Shown here one piece after another: positions 25,240 to 35,704 of a stretch of 64,000 bases of DNA; the first letter of the stretch is position 1, and the number at the start of each line of letters is the position of its first letter. The notes under the pieces are model-generated. The model did not search any database and was not told where the DNA came from. It saw only the letters and a program-made list of their open reading frames with translations. The DNA is taken from the NCBI GenBank assembly GCA_046756565.1, contig JBHHWO010000002.1:5761-69760 (forward strand), in the 5' to 3' direction. Made by a program: the position numbers and the translations under genes. This DNA comes from CALZIK01 sp046756565. Lineage in GTDB: Bacteria; Acidobacteriota; Thermoanaerobaculia; Multivoradales; JAHEKO01.

Positions 25240-26409
25240 CTATCGAGATTGAGACGCTCCCTCGTCGTTCGACGGAGAGTCCTTCTGGTCCGAAGAGATA
25301 TAGCTGTCTTCAGCGGTCGTATTGACGAGCTCGTAGCGAGCGACGCGGTAGTTGAGGTAGTCGGCGATGTAGATGCGGTTCTGCCGGTCGATCGCAATTC
25401 CGGTCGGGTTCTTCAGAAGTCCGGGGTGAACTCCGCGCCCCCCGAAGAAAAGCAGCACCTGTCCCTTTTGATTGAAGATCTGAACGTTTGACCATCCGGA
25501 ATCGACGACATATACGTTGCCGAAGCCGTCGATAGCGACCCCCTTGGGCTTGTCGAACATGCCGAATGCCGTTCCCCGCTCACCGAAGTACTTGAGGTAG
25601 TTGCCGTCCACGTCGAAGACGTCGACTCGGGACTTCAGGGTGCTGGTGACATAGAGGTTGCCGTCGGAATCTACGGCGACGTAAGTCGGGAAGAACAGGC
25701 ACCCGTCACAAATCCCCTTCTTTCCCACAGTGCGCAGCAGTCGGCCCTCGAGATCGAATACCTTTACCGAGTGATCCTCGGATGCCTTGGTCGCCGGATC
25801 CGCGACGTAGAGGAGGCCGCGCGTGCGATCGAGCTCGATGTCGGCGGGCCGCACTAGCGAAGGGTGCTTGATGATCCGGATGGGTTCGTGCTGGCGGTCG
25901 AGCACCACGATCCGTCGATTGCCCTGTTCGACGACATAGAGATTCTCTTGCTCGTCCAGGGCCAGTCCAAAAGGACGGCTGAACGGCCGTGTGTCGCCGA
26001 TCAAGGAGACCCGCTTGGTATCGAAGTCGAAAAGGAAGACCACGGCTTGACCGAAGTCGGAGACATAGAACCGCTTGCCGTCGTCAGACACCGCGACATC
26101 CATGGGCTGGTAAACGTGGGATTTCGGCGGCGTGGTTCCGGCGAAAAACTCCATGAACAGCTCACGCCGGGTGGGCTTGCGCCCGAGATGCTTCTCGTCG
26201 GCATACGACTGCAGAAACCTGATCCTGGGCTCCTGGGGAGGCTCGGGCCAAACCAGCTCGATCAACTCCGGTTCAACCACCTTGGCCTTTCTGTTCTTGT
26301 TCCTCTTCTTGCCCTTCGCATCCGCCGTTTCGACACCTGCAATCAAAGTCGCGACGGCAACCAGCAAGACGAGCCAACGCCGGCCGAGATAGGTAGATTC
26401 CTTGATCAT
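25240..26409 (-). CDS. Exported NHL-repeat six-bladed propeller protein, first gene of the cytochrome operon
   Basis: A signal segment (WLVLLVAVATLIAGVETADA) is followed by a lysine-rich stretch and, from residue 55, the phrase WPEPPQEPRIRFLQSYA seen in propeller proteins that sit beside multiheme cytochromes in metal-reducing bacteria. Six NHL units follow, for example YQPMDVAVSDDGKRFYVSDF and LKNPTGIAIDRQNRIYIADY. It has 389 residues and no heme motif, with a CDGC pair near residue 235. A sigma-54 promoter lies 50-65 bp upstream of the start. The role in such clusters is not settled; assembly factor or extracellular scaffold are the usual suggestions. Confidence 0.85.
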   Translation of the reverse strand: MIKESTYLGRRWLVLLVAVATLIAGVETADAKGKKRNKNRKAKVVEPELIELVWPEPPQEPRIRFLQSYADEKHLGRKPTRRELFMEFFAGTTPPKSHVYQPMDVAVSDDGKRFYVSDFGQAVVFLFDFDTKRVSLIGDTRPFSRPFGLALDEQENLYVVEQGNRRIVVLDRQHEPIRIIKHPSLVRPADIELDRTRGLLYVADPATKASEDHSVKVFDLEGRLLRTVGKKGICDGCLFFPTYVAVDSDGNLYVTSTLKSRVDVFDVDGNYLKYFGERGTAFGMFDKPKGVAIDGFGNVYVVDSGWSNVQIFNQKGQVLLFFGGRGVHPGLLKNPTGIAIDRQNRIYIADYLNYRVARYELVNTTAEDSYISSDQKDSPSNDEGASQSR

Positions 26410-26459
26410 GCCAAGTGACGCTTCGCGCAGTGACGGTTGTTACGACATCAGCCGGAAGA

Positions 26460-26474
26460 GCAAAGCGAGTGCCA
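26460..26474 (-). promoter_or_regulatory. Sigma-54 (-24/-12) promoter of the cytochrome operon
   Basis: Read on the minus strand the sequence is TGGCACTCGCTTTGC, a full match to TGGCAC-N5-TTGC with exactly 10 bp between the GG and GC pairs. It points at the NHL gene (start 26409), with transcription expected near 26448. An NtrC-family activator with GAFTGA is encoded next door, which supports its use. A palindrome ACCCC-N5-GGGGT at 26506-26520, about 35 bp upstream of the -24 element, is a possible activator site. Confidence 0.82.
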
Positions 26475-26617
26475 CGAAGACCGGTGGCGATCGACTTGCC
26501 GAGAAACCCCCCAAAGGGGTGGGGCAGAACCGTCCGACCGAACCGGAAGAAGCGGCCGTCAACCGGGCGACGGGAGTGCTATTCGAATCGAGTGCGGGGC
26601 CTGGTCACAGAAGGAGC

Positions 26618-28064
<1,447 letters not shown>

Positions 28065-28072
<8 letters not shown>

Positions 28073-29861
28073 CCAAGCGATCCTTGTGCTCCGGTAATCG
28101 AATCTCGAAACTCGCTCCACCGGAGTCGTTGTTGGTTGCGCGAATCTCTCCACCAAAAGACTCGACAATGCGCTTCGACACGGCGAGCCCGAGCCCAGTG
28201 CCTCGGCCGATCTCTTTGGTGGTAAAGAACGGCTCGAACAGCCGCTCCGAGTCGCCTTTCGGCAAGCCGGTGCCAGTGTCTGTGATTCTGAGAATCAGGT
28301 CCGCCTCTGTCCCATTGTGCTGGCAAGTCGTCTGAATCTTCAGACTTCCGCCTTTTGGCATGGCATCGATCGCGTTATTGATCAGATTCAGGATCAGCTG
28401 GAGAGCGTCGTTCGGGTCGCCGACAGAGACGCACGGCCGCGCGTCGAAGTCGGTCTCGAGGTTGACCGAGGCATGCTTCATTCTCGGCTGCGTGAGTAGA
28501 ATGGCCTCGTCGAGAATCAGCTTCAAATCCACCGGCAGCCGGATTCCTTCGGGCTTGCGCGAAAAGCTCAAAAGGCTGCGCACCGACTGATCGATGCGGC
28601 GGCATTGGCGTTCCATCATCTCGAGGTCGTCTCGAAGCTCCCGCGGAACGTCCCGGTCGTTGCTGAATTCCCGTCGGTGAGTAATCGTCGTCAGCAGGAT
28701 TCCCACCGGATTGTTGATCTGGTGCGCGATTCCTGCGGCGAGTTGTCCGACGACGGCCATCTTGTCGGCCTGGCGGAGCTGCTCTTCGACTTCCTTGCTC
28801 TCAGTGACATCCAGGATGAGCTGGAGAAAGTGGTCGGCTTCACCGACCGCGTCGTTCGTGCTTTCAGGAGTCGTGATTATCTGAAAGGTCCGGCGTTCGC
28901 CGTCCAACCCAGTGGCGACGTGTTCGCAATGTACGGGACCGGTAGATTTCCCGGCGCTTGCCTCGAACGGGCAGTCGACGCAGGTCACGCAGTCGCGGCA
29001 GAAACGTTCTGGAGCACTGGCGCCGACAAGACCATCTTCGCCTCCGAACCAGCACTCGGCCATCTCGTTGGCCCAGAGAATGCGACCTTGCGAATCGGCC
29101 AGGATCAGACCGGCTCCGACCGCGTTTACGATTCGCTCGAGCTTGCTTTTCTCGACAACCAGCTCGTCGGCTGAGCGCCGCAGCTCGTTCTCTAGCCTGC
29201 GCTGGGTTCGGTTGATCCGGCGGACCACGCCGACCATCGCGACGTATAGAAGCGCTCCAAGGCCGAGTGAGGCGCTCCAGACGAGCACAGCGGCCTGTCG
29301 AATCTGCTTGAAGAGCTTCCTGGGATAGCGATAGATCTCGACGACCCCGACCACTGAACCTTGCTCGAAGATCGGGATGTACGACTCCATGATCTTCTCG
29401 AACCTGCCTCGCTCGAAGAGGTGCTCCGTGCGTTCCGGAGTCTCGATGACGCTCTCGACCCTCCCTGAAAGAGAACGCGCGAGATGCATGTTGTCGGGAA
29501 AACGAACGCCGAGCAGCTCCGGCTCGTCCGACCAGATGATTCGGCCCTCCAGGTTGTACACCTTGATCCTGAAGACCTCGTCCAGTGCAAGTGCCTTCAA
29601 GAAGCGGTTTCCCAGTCGCGGATCGCGGATCGCGTCCTTCACCTGAAAGAACCCGGTCCCGAACTCGGTGGCGATCACGTGGCGAACGAACGCGGCGGTC
29701 TGCCCTTGATCGTTGCTCTCCACTGCACGATGGATCGTTTTCTCGAGCAGCCAACCGAACAAGACCGCGCAGCCGAGTACAGACACGAGAGCCGTAACCG
29801 CGAAGCGCTGGGCGTGATCCAATCGCCGATAGCGAGCGATGAGAGAAGGCCGGTCAGTCAA
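28065..29861 (-). CDS. NtrB-type membrane histidine kinase with cysteine-rich PAS domain
   Basis: The 598-residue kinase has two membrane segments (about 19-40 and 189-213) enclosing a periplasmic sensor of about 150 residues. A cytoplasmic PAS domain (about 240-355), a dimerisation domain with H380 in AAGIAHQINNPVG and a HATPase domain (NLINNAIDAMPKGG, DTGTGLPKG, GTGLGLAVSKRIVESFGG) follow. The PAS domain contains C288, C291, C294 and C297, a C-x2-C-x2-C-x2-C run, plus C312 and C270. That spacing could hold an Fe-S cluster or zinc and so sense redox state. It is coupled to the response regulator by an overlap. Signals could be read on both sides of the membrane. Confidence 0.93.
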
Positions 29862-29982
29862 GACGAATCCATTCCGTGTGGAAAGGCACGGCGCGTCGAA
29901 CGCGCTAGGTCTTGGAAGATCTCGGGCAAGTCGAGACGCCCAGCAAAGAGTAGAACGGACAGACCCGATTACCTGTCTCTTC

Positions 29983-30756
29983 CTAGCCGTCCGGAGACTG
30001 CGGGAGGGCGCGTTCGAACTCTACAGCCGTTTCGGTGTTCGGTAAAACGGTCACCTCCTTCGACGCCTCTCCCAGGGCCTCGTGCCAGAACTCCAAGATG
30101 TACGATCCTGCCGGTACGTCATCGAGGCGGAACGATCCGTCGTGACCCGTTACCGCGTAATAGGGATGTCTCTGAATGATGGCGTAGGCTTCCATCCAGC
30201 CGTGTATGTCGCAGATGAGCCTCACGGCCTTGGGCTCGGAAATCTGACGGGCGAAATTCTCGACCAGCATCTGTTCGACGAAACGCGGTTGGCCGACGTT
30301 GAAGACCGAGTCCTTAGAGTGCGATCGCACAATGTGGAGAACGCGGTCAGTGTTCGTGATATGAAGATCTTCACCTTCCGGAATCAAGAGAATATGGGGG
30401 TCGAACCGGCAGTCGGCCTGGCGTAGGTGGTACTCCTTTTCGGGCCATGGCCTGCCGCTCGGGATCTCGCGCAGGTTGATGACCGCGTTCTGAACGCCGC
30501 CGCTCTCGTCGACCAGCAGCGCGCGCGAGAATCGATCTTCGGTACCGCAGGTCTCGGGATCGGTGCCAACCAACAGTTTCGCGGGCGGACCAAGCGTCCC
30601 GACGAAGCGAGCTGTGCCGACAATACTGCCGCCGTCGGCTACCTCCAGTTCCTCGTAGCCGCCAGCCCCGGCAAGTGCCGCCGGCAAACCGGTCAGAATG
30701 ACGGCAAGATCGACCATCACACGCGCGAAACACGGCGTTCTTGTCTTACAGCTCAC
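29983..30756 (-). CDS. Exported cupredoxin-like protein with carboxypeptidase-regulatory tail (copy 2)
   Basis: This paralogue of the protein at 23572 has the same order: signal peptide, beta domain with H141, C182, H185 and M188 (CDIHGWM), then a transthyretin-like tail (YYAVTGHDGSFRLDDVPAGS). The first candidate ligand phrase is VLHIVRSH instead of LHNVH, so one histidine has moved. I use the GTG at 30756, with AAGGG upstream; an in-frame ATG at 30717 lacks a ribosome site. It lies just upstream of the kinase and divergent from the Crp/Fnr gene, so it may be a separately controlled form of the same electron carrier. Confidence 0.72.
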   Translation of the reverse strand: MSCKTRTPCFARVMVDLAVILTGLPAALAGAGGYEELEVADGGSIVGTARFVGTLGPPAKLLVGTDPETCGTEDRFSRALLVDESGGVQNAVINLREIPSGRPWPEKEYHLRQADCRFDPHILLIPEGEDLHITNTDRVLHIVRSHSKDSVFNVGQPRFVEQMLVENFARQISEPKAVRLICDIHGWMEAYAIIQRHPYYAVTGHDGSFRLDDVPAGSYILEFWHEALGEASKEVTVLPNTETAVEFERALPQSPDG

Positions 30757-30794
30757 GCAACCCTTAATCTTAGAAACACAGTCGGTTCTCGTCT

Positions 30795-30807
30795 GTGACT
30801 AAGTCAC
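30795..30807 (+). promoter_or_regulatory. Perfect palindrome between the cupredoxin and Crp/Fnr genes
   Basis: GTGACT-A-AGTCAC is a perfect 13-bp inverted repeat in the divergent region. TAGAAT at 30814-30819 is a possible -10 for the Crp/Fnr gene, and TAAGAT (minus strand, 30767-30772) one for the cupredoxin gene. A site for the adjacent Crp/Fnr-type regulator is plausible; the half-site resembles the GTGA of Crp-family operators, but the spacing is shorter than the classical six bases. Confidence 0.42.
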
Positions 30808-30871
30808 CGGAGCTAGAATCCGGTCCGACCTCTTGTTCGTGCTACCGAGTGACACTTCGCAGGGAGATGTG

Positions 30872-31549
30872 ATGCAGGCAAACGAGATCCTGGAGCGGTT
30901 CGAATTCTACCGGAATGCGCCGGAGGCTCTTCACCACGAGATTCTCGAGTCGGCCGAGCTAGTGACATTGCCGGTCGGTTTTCATCCATTTCAGGAAGGA
31001 AGCGGGTGTCCTGGCGTTGCTTTCGTCGGCGCCGGTGACGTCCGTGTCTTCAAAGTCAGCAGAGAGGGGCGCGAAATTACTCTCTATCATGTCGGTCCGG
31101 GGGAGACCTGCCTTCTGACCTTGAACGCCGCCCTGGGCAACAGCTCCTATCCGGCATCCGCGGTCGTCGAGGCCCCCGTAGAGGCCGTGGCCGTGCCGGC
31201 GGACAGCTTTCGCGCCTGGGTCCGACGAGACGATTCGATGCGCGTCTTTGTCTTCGAGCAGATGGCCTACCGGATCTCGAACCTCATGGTCCTCATTCAT
31301 GACGTCGTCTTCCGGCGTATGGATCGACGGGTCGCCGAGTTTCTCCTGTCTCGACAAGCGGAGCAGGAGCCAGATGTCCCTGTTGAAGTGACCCACAACG
31401 CGATCGCTACGGAGATGGGATCCGCTCGAGAGGTCGTCAGTCGGGTGCTCAAAGAGCTCGAGCGCGAGGGGGCTGTAGCGCTCGGGCGCGGGCACATCGA
31501 GATCGTGGATCAGAGTCTTCTTCACCGGTTGGCGAAGCCTCAGGCCTAA
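30872..31549 (+). CDS. Crp/Fnr-family transcriptional regulator
   Basis: The ATG at 30872 has AGGGAG 5 bp upstream and gives 225 residues. Residues 15-120 are a cyclic-nucleotide-binding beta-roll (LPVGFHPFQEGSGCPGVAFVGAGDV). The C-terminal helix-turn-helix reads THNAIATEMGSAREVVSRVLKELEREG. There is no N-terminal Fnr-type cysteine cluster; C84-C85-like pairs are absent and single cysteines occur only in GSGCPG and GETCLL. The phrase AYRISNLMVLIHDVVFRRMDRRVAEFLL is the long dimerisation helix. Position beside the redox two-component system suggests control of respiration genes. The effector is unknown. Confidence 0.88.
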   Translation: MQANEILERFEFYRNAPEALHHEILESAELVTLPVGFHPFQEGSGCPGVAFVGAGDVRVFKVSREGREITLYHVGPGETCLLTLNAALGNSSYPASAVVEAPVEAVAVPADSFRAWVRRDDSMRVFVFEQMAYRISNLMVLIHDVVFRRMDRRVAEFLLSRQAEQEPDVPVEVTHNAIATEMGSAREVVSRVLKELEREGAVALGRGHIEIVDQSLLHRLAKPQA

Positions 31550-31596
31550 GAAGAGCTGAAGACGAGGGATACCACCTGCCCCGGAGGCAAGCCAGG

Positions 31597-32676
31597 TCAT
31601 TCAAGGCGATAACGTGCAACTCCGTCGCCGTGAAGAGTCCCCAGGTAGAGAAATCCCTCGTGCTCCTCCGCGGACGTCGTCTGGGAAAGGATCTCGCCCG
31701 TCGGGTCTTGGAGTGTGCGCAGGATGACTCCTGTCTCGTCGAGCGCCAGGACCGCGCCGTAGGGCTCGGCTTTGGGCCACAGGGCCTGTGGAAGAGTGGA
31801 CAGGAGCGCCTTGGCCCACGGATAGGGATGAAGGCTGTCCACCAGCGGCTTCCTCGGGGCATACAGAGCGACCCAGAAGAGTCCTCTTCGGTTCGAGGAA
31901 ACGCCGTCCGGAAAACCGGGCAGATTCGCGATGAAGACATCGGAAGACCCGGCCCGCGGTCCCTCGAGCCAATGGCGGGTAATCCGATATCGGAACGTCT
32001 CGACGACCAGAACATAGTCCTCGTTAGACGATAGGGCGACTCCGTTGGCGAAATAGAGGCCGTCGAGGATTACGTCGGTGCGGCCGGTTTCCGGGTCGTG
32101 GCGCAGCAGCCGCCCATGAGGCTTCGCTTCCAACAGGTCATGGAGAGTGTTGCCAAGATCGTACTTGAAGCTCGCATCGGAGAAATAGACCGTGCCGTCG
32201 GAGGCGATGTCCACGTCGTCGGCGAGCCCGAACGGGACGCCCTCGGCTTGCGTGGCCAGAGTACTCGCGTGGCCAGTCGAATCGATGGAGAGGAGCCCCT
32301 TCCAGGCGTCACAGACCAACAGGTTGCCTCGAGCGTCGAAATGCAGTCCGAGCGGACGCCCGCCGGTTTGGGCAAAGGTCTCGACGTTCTTCTCCCCGCC
32401 CGGCAACAGGGTGACCCGCACGATCCGGCCGTCGTCGGTGCCTGCATAGACTCGGCCCTCGGCATCCACGGCCACGTCCTCGGGCCCGGGAACCTGCCCT
32501 GGAGCCAGAACCTCCACGTCGGCCAACTCGGAGCTGACTGCGAGGGCGCGGACGAGACTCCGAACCGGCGGGGGGCGCCACGCTGCCGGGCTGATCGGCG
32601 CTCCACGAACCCGCAGCGCGAGCAACGACGCAACGGCCAGGAGAATCCCAAGAAGGATCCAGGCGAGTCTTTTCAT
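31597..32676 (-). CDS. SMP-30/strictosidine-synthase-like six-bladed propeller, membrane-anchored
   Basis: An N-terminal anchor (LAWILLGILLAVASLLALRV) is followed by a propeller of the SMP-30/gluconolactonase/strictosidine-synthase superfamily: PEDVAVDAEGRVYAGTDDGRI, GRPLGLHFDARGNLLVCD, ADDVDIASDGTVYFSDASFKYDL and the FANGVALSSNEDYVLVVE phrase that marks the strictosidine-synthase-like (APMAP) branch. It has 359 residues. Members act as lactonases or esterases; the alkaloid reaction is not expected here. Its first codon overlaps the stop of the kinase gene upstream by 4 bp, so the two are co-translated. Confidence 0.82.
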   Translation of the reverse strand: MKRLAWILLGILLAVASLLALRVRGAPISPAAWRPPPVRSLVRALAVSSELADVEVLAPGQVPGPEDVAVDAEGRVYAGTDDGRIVRVTLLPGGEKNVETFAQTGGRPLGLHFDARGNLLVCDAWKGLLSIDSTGHASTLATQAEGVPFGLADDVDIASDGTVYFSDASFKYDLGNTLHDLLEAKPHGRLLRHDPETGRTDVILDGLYFANGVALSSNEDYVLVVETFRYRITRHWLEGPRAGSSDVFIANLPGFPDGVSSNRRGLFWVALYAPRKPLVDSLHPYPWAKALLSTLPQALWPKAEPYGAVLALDETGVILRTLQDPTGEILSQTTSAEEHEGFLYLGTLHGDGVARYRLE

Positions 32677-35114
32677 CCGGACCTCGGCCTGCGGAGTGCC
32701 GTCAGGTCCTCCCAGGTGTCTCCCAGCCCCATCGTCTCGAGGATCGACCGGTATTCAGGATAGGAGTGCAGCGCGTCGAGAAACGGACTCACGATTTGAA
32801 TGAGGTAGGGATCGCGCTGCTGAACGCTACGCTCCAGCCACCGGAAGGCCCCCTCCGGGTCTTCGAGACCAACGTGCAGCACGGCGTAGAGGAAGGGCGC
32901 GACGTACGCGCCGGACCGGGCTTGCTCCTCGAGCTCATGGAGCATTCTCGACGCGTCGTCTTTTCTTCCAGCGGCTCCGAAGTGGTAGCCGAGCAGAGCC
33001 ACGGCGAAAGGAGAGCGACCGACCAGCTCAATCCCTCGTTCGAGCGAAGCGATGGCGTCATCGTACCTGCCGCCCTGCCGGTAGGCTCGAGCCAGGTACG
33101 CGTAGTACTGTCCGAATCCCGGGTCCTGCGCAACGAGTTTCTCGAACCCCGCGATGGCTGCAGAGGAGTCGCCAGTGAACAGCGCATCGGCCGGCACTTG
33201 CAGCCTCATGATTCGCGAAAGCGGGTCCAGTTCTTGAGCCCGCTTGGACAACTCCGCCATCTCGTCGTAGCGACCTCTCATGCGCAGCGTCTGCTTGTAC
33301 CACTGATATGCAGTAGCGTAGCTGGGGTTGAGCTCGATCGCCCTTTGAAACTCGGTCTCGGCTTCCTCCCAGTTCCACTCGAAGTTCTGGTTGATCAAGC
33401 CAAGCGTGGCATGTGGCTCCGCCAGCTCCGGGTCCAACCGCAGGGCTTCTCGGGCGGCCTTCCTTGCCAGTGGGTAGGCCCTGCCGGGTGCGAGGAGATC
33501 GTAGCCCGGGTAGCCCATGATCACGTACGCGTCGGCCAGGCCGGCGTGCGCCTCGGCAAGCGAGGGGGCGATCTCGATTGCCTGCTGGAAGTAATCCACG
33601 CTCTGCTCGAGACTTTGGGGATCTCGGCGTTGCCAGAGAGAACGACCCCGGAGATAGAGCTTGTAGGCCTCTCCGTCGACCTGCCGAGCTGGCCCCAGGA
33701 GCGCCTCGCTCTCGGCGCCAAGCTGGACCTCGATCTCCTCGGCAACGTCCCGCGCCACGTCCCTCTGAAGGACCAGGACGTCGGTGAGCGCTCGCAGGTA
33801 ATCCTGGGCCCAGAGCACTCGGTCCTCGACGGAGTCGATGAGCTGGACTCGGATGTCGACGTCACCGTCGGCTTCGAGAACCGAGCCCGTCACCAGGTAC
33901 CTTGCGCCCAACTCGCGCCCGATGCGTTCCGCCCGCTCTTCCGTGCCGTTGTAGATCATTGAGGAGGTCGGTGAAGTGACCTTGAGCTCTCTGATTCTGG
34001 CCAGGTTGGTGATCAGCGCCACTGTCAGGCCGTTGCTGAAGTAGTCGTGATCCGGATTAGCCGATTGGTTGTTGAGTCGAAGGACAGCTATTGCGGGCGG
34101 CTCCCCGGCGATCGCCGGCGGCTCTGGTGCTCTTGGCTGGCCATTCTGGAAGACACCCCAGTAGAGGAGTCCGACAGCTAGAGCCGTGGCCGCGGCCAGA
34201 CCTGCCATCCGGCTCATTCTCGGCCTCGCCGGGGCACCCGGCAACGAAACCGTCTCCGCCGCCTGGTCCTGCGCCTCGGATCCGAGGCTTTCGAGCCGCG
34301 TATGAAGCTCTCTCGCGGATTGCGGTCTGTGTGCCCGATCTTTGCGAAGACAGTCCCCCACGATTCGGTCCAGGAGAGGGTGCAAATCTGGCCGAAGCTC
34401 TGAAATCGGCTCCGGCGTCGCTCGCAGGATTCGCGCCACGAGCTCAGCCGGCGACTGTCCCTGAAACGGCCGCTTGCCGGTGGCCATTTCGTACAGGACT
34501 GCGCCAGCCGAGAAAAGATCGCTCCGATGATCCACCGACTCTCCCTTCGCCTGCTCCGGGGACATGTACGGGACGGTACCGAGCACCGTTCCGTGCCTGG
34601 TCATTTCGCTCAAAGTCCGAGACACCTGGGTGGGAGTCTCGACCGGTCGCATCTTGGCCAGTCCGAAATCGAGGATCTTGAGTTGCCCCCTGCGAGTCAC
34701 CATGAGGTTTGCGGGCTTCAGGTCCCGGTGGGTGATCCCCCTCTCGTGAGCCGTAGCCAGAGCGTCGCAGAGTGGCAGAGCCAGCTCGAGAAAGCGCCCG
34801 AGTGAGAGTCCGCCCTCGCTGATCACCTTGTCCAGGGTTTTTCCTTCCACGTGCTCCATCGTCAGAAAGTTGATCCCATCACCCTCCTCGACCGAGTGGA
34901 TCGTCACGATGTTGGGATGGTTCAGAGCAGCCAACACCTCAGCTTCGCGCCGAAATCTCGCGAGTCGATCACCAGCCTCTGCAAGCTCGGTCGGCAGCAC
35001 CTTGAGTGCGACCTGTCGCTTGAGCCTCAGGTCCCTGGCCAGATAGACGCTCCCCATGCCCCCGGCACCGAGCTCGCCGAGAATCTCGTAGTGGGCGATA
35101 GTGCGGCCAATCAT
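32673..35114 (-). CDS. Ser/Thr protein kinase with TolB-like domain and TPR repeats
   Basis: The product has 813 residues. The N-terminal PknB-type kinase has a glycine loop LGAGGMGSVY, K38, HRDLKPAN with D131, DFG at 149-151 and SPEQ in the activation segment, so it should be active. A membrane segment follows at about 303-322. The outer part starts with a FlgO/TolB-like module (PPAIAVLRLNNQSANPDHDYFSNG) found in adenylate-cyclase-associated and kinase fusions, then TPR-like repeats to the end. It should sense periplasmic or protein-interaction cues and phosphorylate cytoplasmic targets. The same design occurs in the kinase at 39730. Confidence 0.93.
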   Translation of the reverse strand: MIGRTIAHYEILGELGAGGMGSVYLARDLRLKRQVALKVLPTELAEAGDRLARFRREAEVLAALNHPNIVTIHSVEEGDGINFLTMEHVEGKTLDKVISEGGLSLGRFLELALPLCDALATAHERGITHRDLKPANLMVTRRGQLKILDFGLAKMRPVETPTQVSRTLSEMTRHGTVLGTVPYMSPEQAKGESVDHRSDLFSAGAVLYEMATGKRPFQGQSPAELVARILRATPEPISELRPDLHPLLDRIVGDCLRKDRAHRPQSARELHTRLESLGSEAQDQAAETVSLPGAPARPRMSRMAGLAAATALAVGLLYWGVFQNGQPRAPEPPAIAGEPPAIAVLRLNNQSANPDHDYFSNGLTVALITNLARIRELKVTSPTSSMIYNGTEERAERIGRELGARYLVTGSVLEADGDVDIRVQLIDSVEDRVLWAQDYLRALTDVLVLQRDVARDVAEEIEVQLGAESEALLGPARQVDGEAYKLYLRGRSLWQRRDPQSLEQSVDYFQQAIEIAPSLAEAHAGLADAYVIMGYPGYDLLAPGRAYPLARKAAREALRLDPELAEPHATLGLINQNFEWNWEEAETEFQRAIELNPSYATAYQWYKQTLRMRGRYDEMAELSKRAQELDPLSRIMRLQVPADALFTGDSSAAIAGFEKLVAQDPGFGQYYAYLARAYRQGGRYDDAIASLERGIELVGRSPFAVALLGYHFGAAGRKDDASRMLHELEEQARSGAYVAPFLYAVLHVGLEDPEGAFRWLERSVQQRDPYLIQIVSPFLDALHSYPEYRSILETMGLGDTWEDLTALRRPRSG

Positions 35115-35299
35115 CGTGGCGTACGCGGACGATTGCCTTCGATTCTAGACTCTCGCGATAGCATCCCGGTAGCCGCATTCGTACACATGGCCACTCGGCC
35201 CATCCGCCTTCCGGCTCGACTCGATGCACGATGATCTTCAGCGACGCGTGCCCGTTCAGACCTCGCTGGCCGGCGACTCGCCTTGTGGAGCGTTTCTGC

Positions 35300-35648
35300 C
35301 TAGAAGCTGTAGATGGCCGATAGCGAGATCGTGTCCACCGTATCGGCGAGGTCGACCCCGACGTCGATCTGGAAGCTTTCGAAGGCCAGGCCGAATCCAA
35401 GCGCGAAGTGCACCTGGTCGTCTCCGGGTTGTTCCAGAGCGCGGATGAAGAGGTCATCGCTGGTGTCATGGACCTGGTGATCGGGATCCAGCCACGCCCC
35501 GACCCGCACGGCGACAATCGGTGTAGGGCGAACGCCGCCTTCCCCATCCCCCATCGAGCCACCTCCTCTCGGGACGCTGCAAGCATGTGGGCGCTGGCAA
35601 CCCGCCGCAACACCCGAGGGGGTAGGTCCGCAGCCGAGTGAACCTCAT
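35300..35648 (-). pseudogene. Remnant of a FadL/OmpP1-type outer-membrane protein
   Basis: The last 65 codons (35300 to about 35500) read like the end of a hydrocarbon-transport porin of the FadL/TodX type: GAWLDPDHQVH, ALEQPGDDQVHFALGFG, FQIDVGVDLADTVDTISLS and a final IYSF with terminal phenylalanine. Intact relatives have 400 or more residues. Upstream the frame is lost and no barrel sequence remains, while a possible original start lies near 35648, 6 bp from one of the repeated elements described for this locus. I read it as a deletion remnant. A short expressed protein is possible but unlikely. Confidence 0.6.
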
Positions 35649-35653
35649 TCGCG

Positions 35654-35693
35654 CCTATCCAGAGAAGCGCATAACACGGGGAAACGGGATCAG
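35654..35693 (-). repeat. Diverged copy of the 40-50 bp locus element (copy C)
   Basis: Ungapped alignment to copy A gives 29 of 40 identical positions, including CTATC, AGCGCA-type core and the final GGGATCAGG. It lies immediately upstream of the FadL-like remnant read on the minus strand, the same relation that copies A and B have to the minus-strand genes at 38969 and 36481. Confidence 0.55.
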
Positions 35694-35704
35694 GAACAGG
35701 GAGG

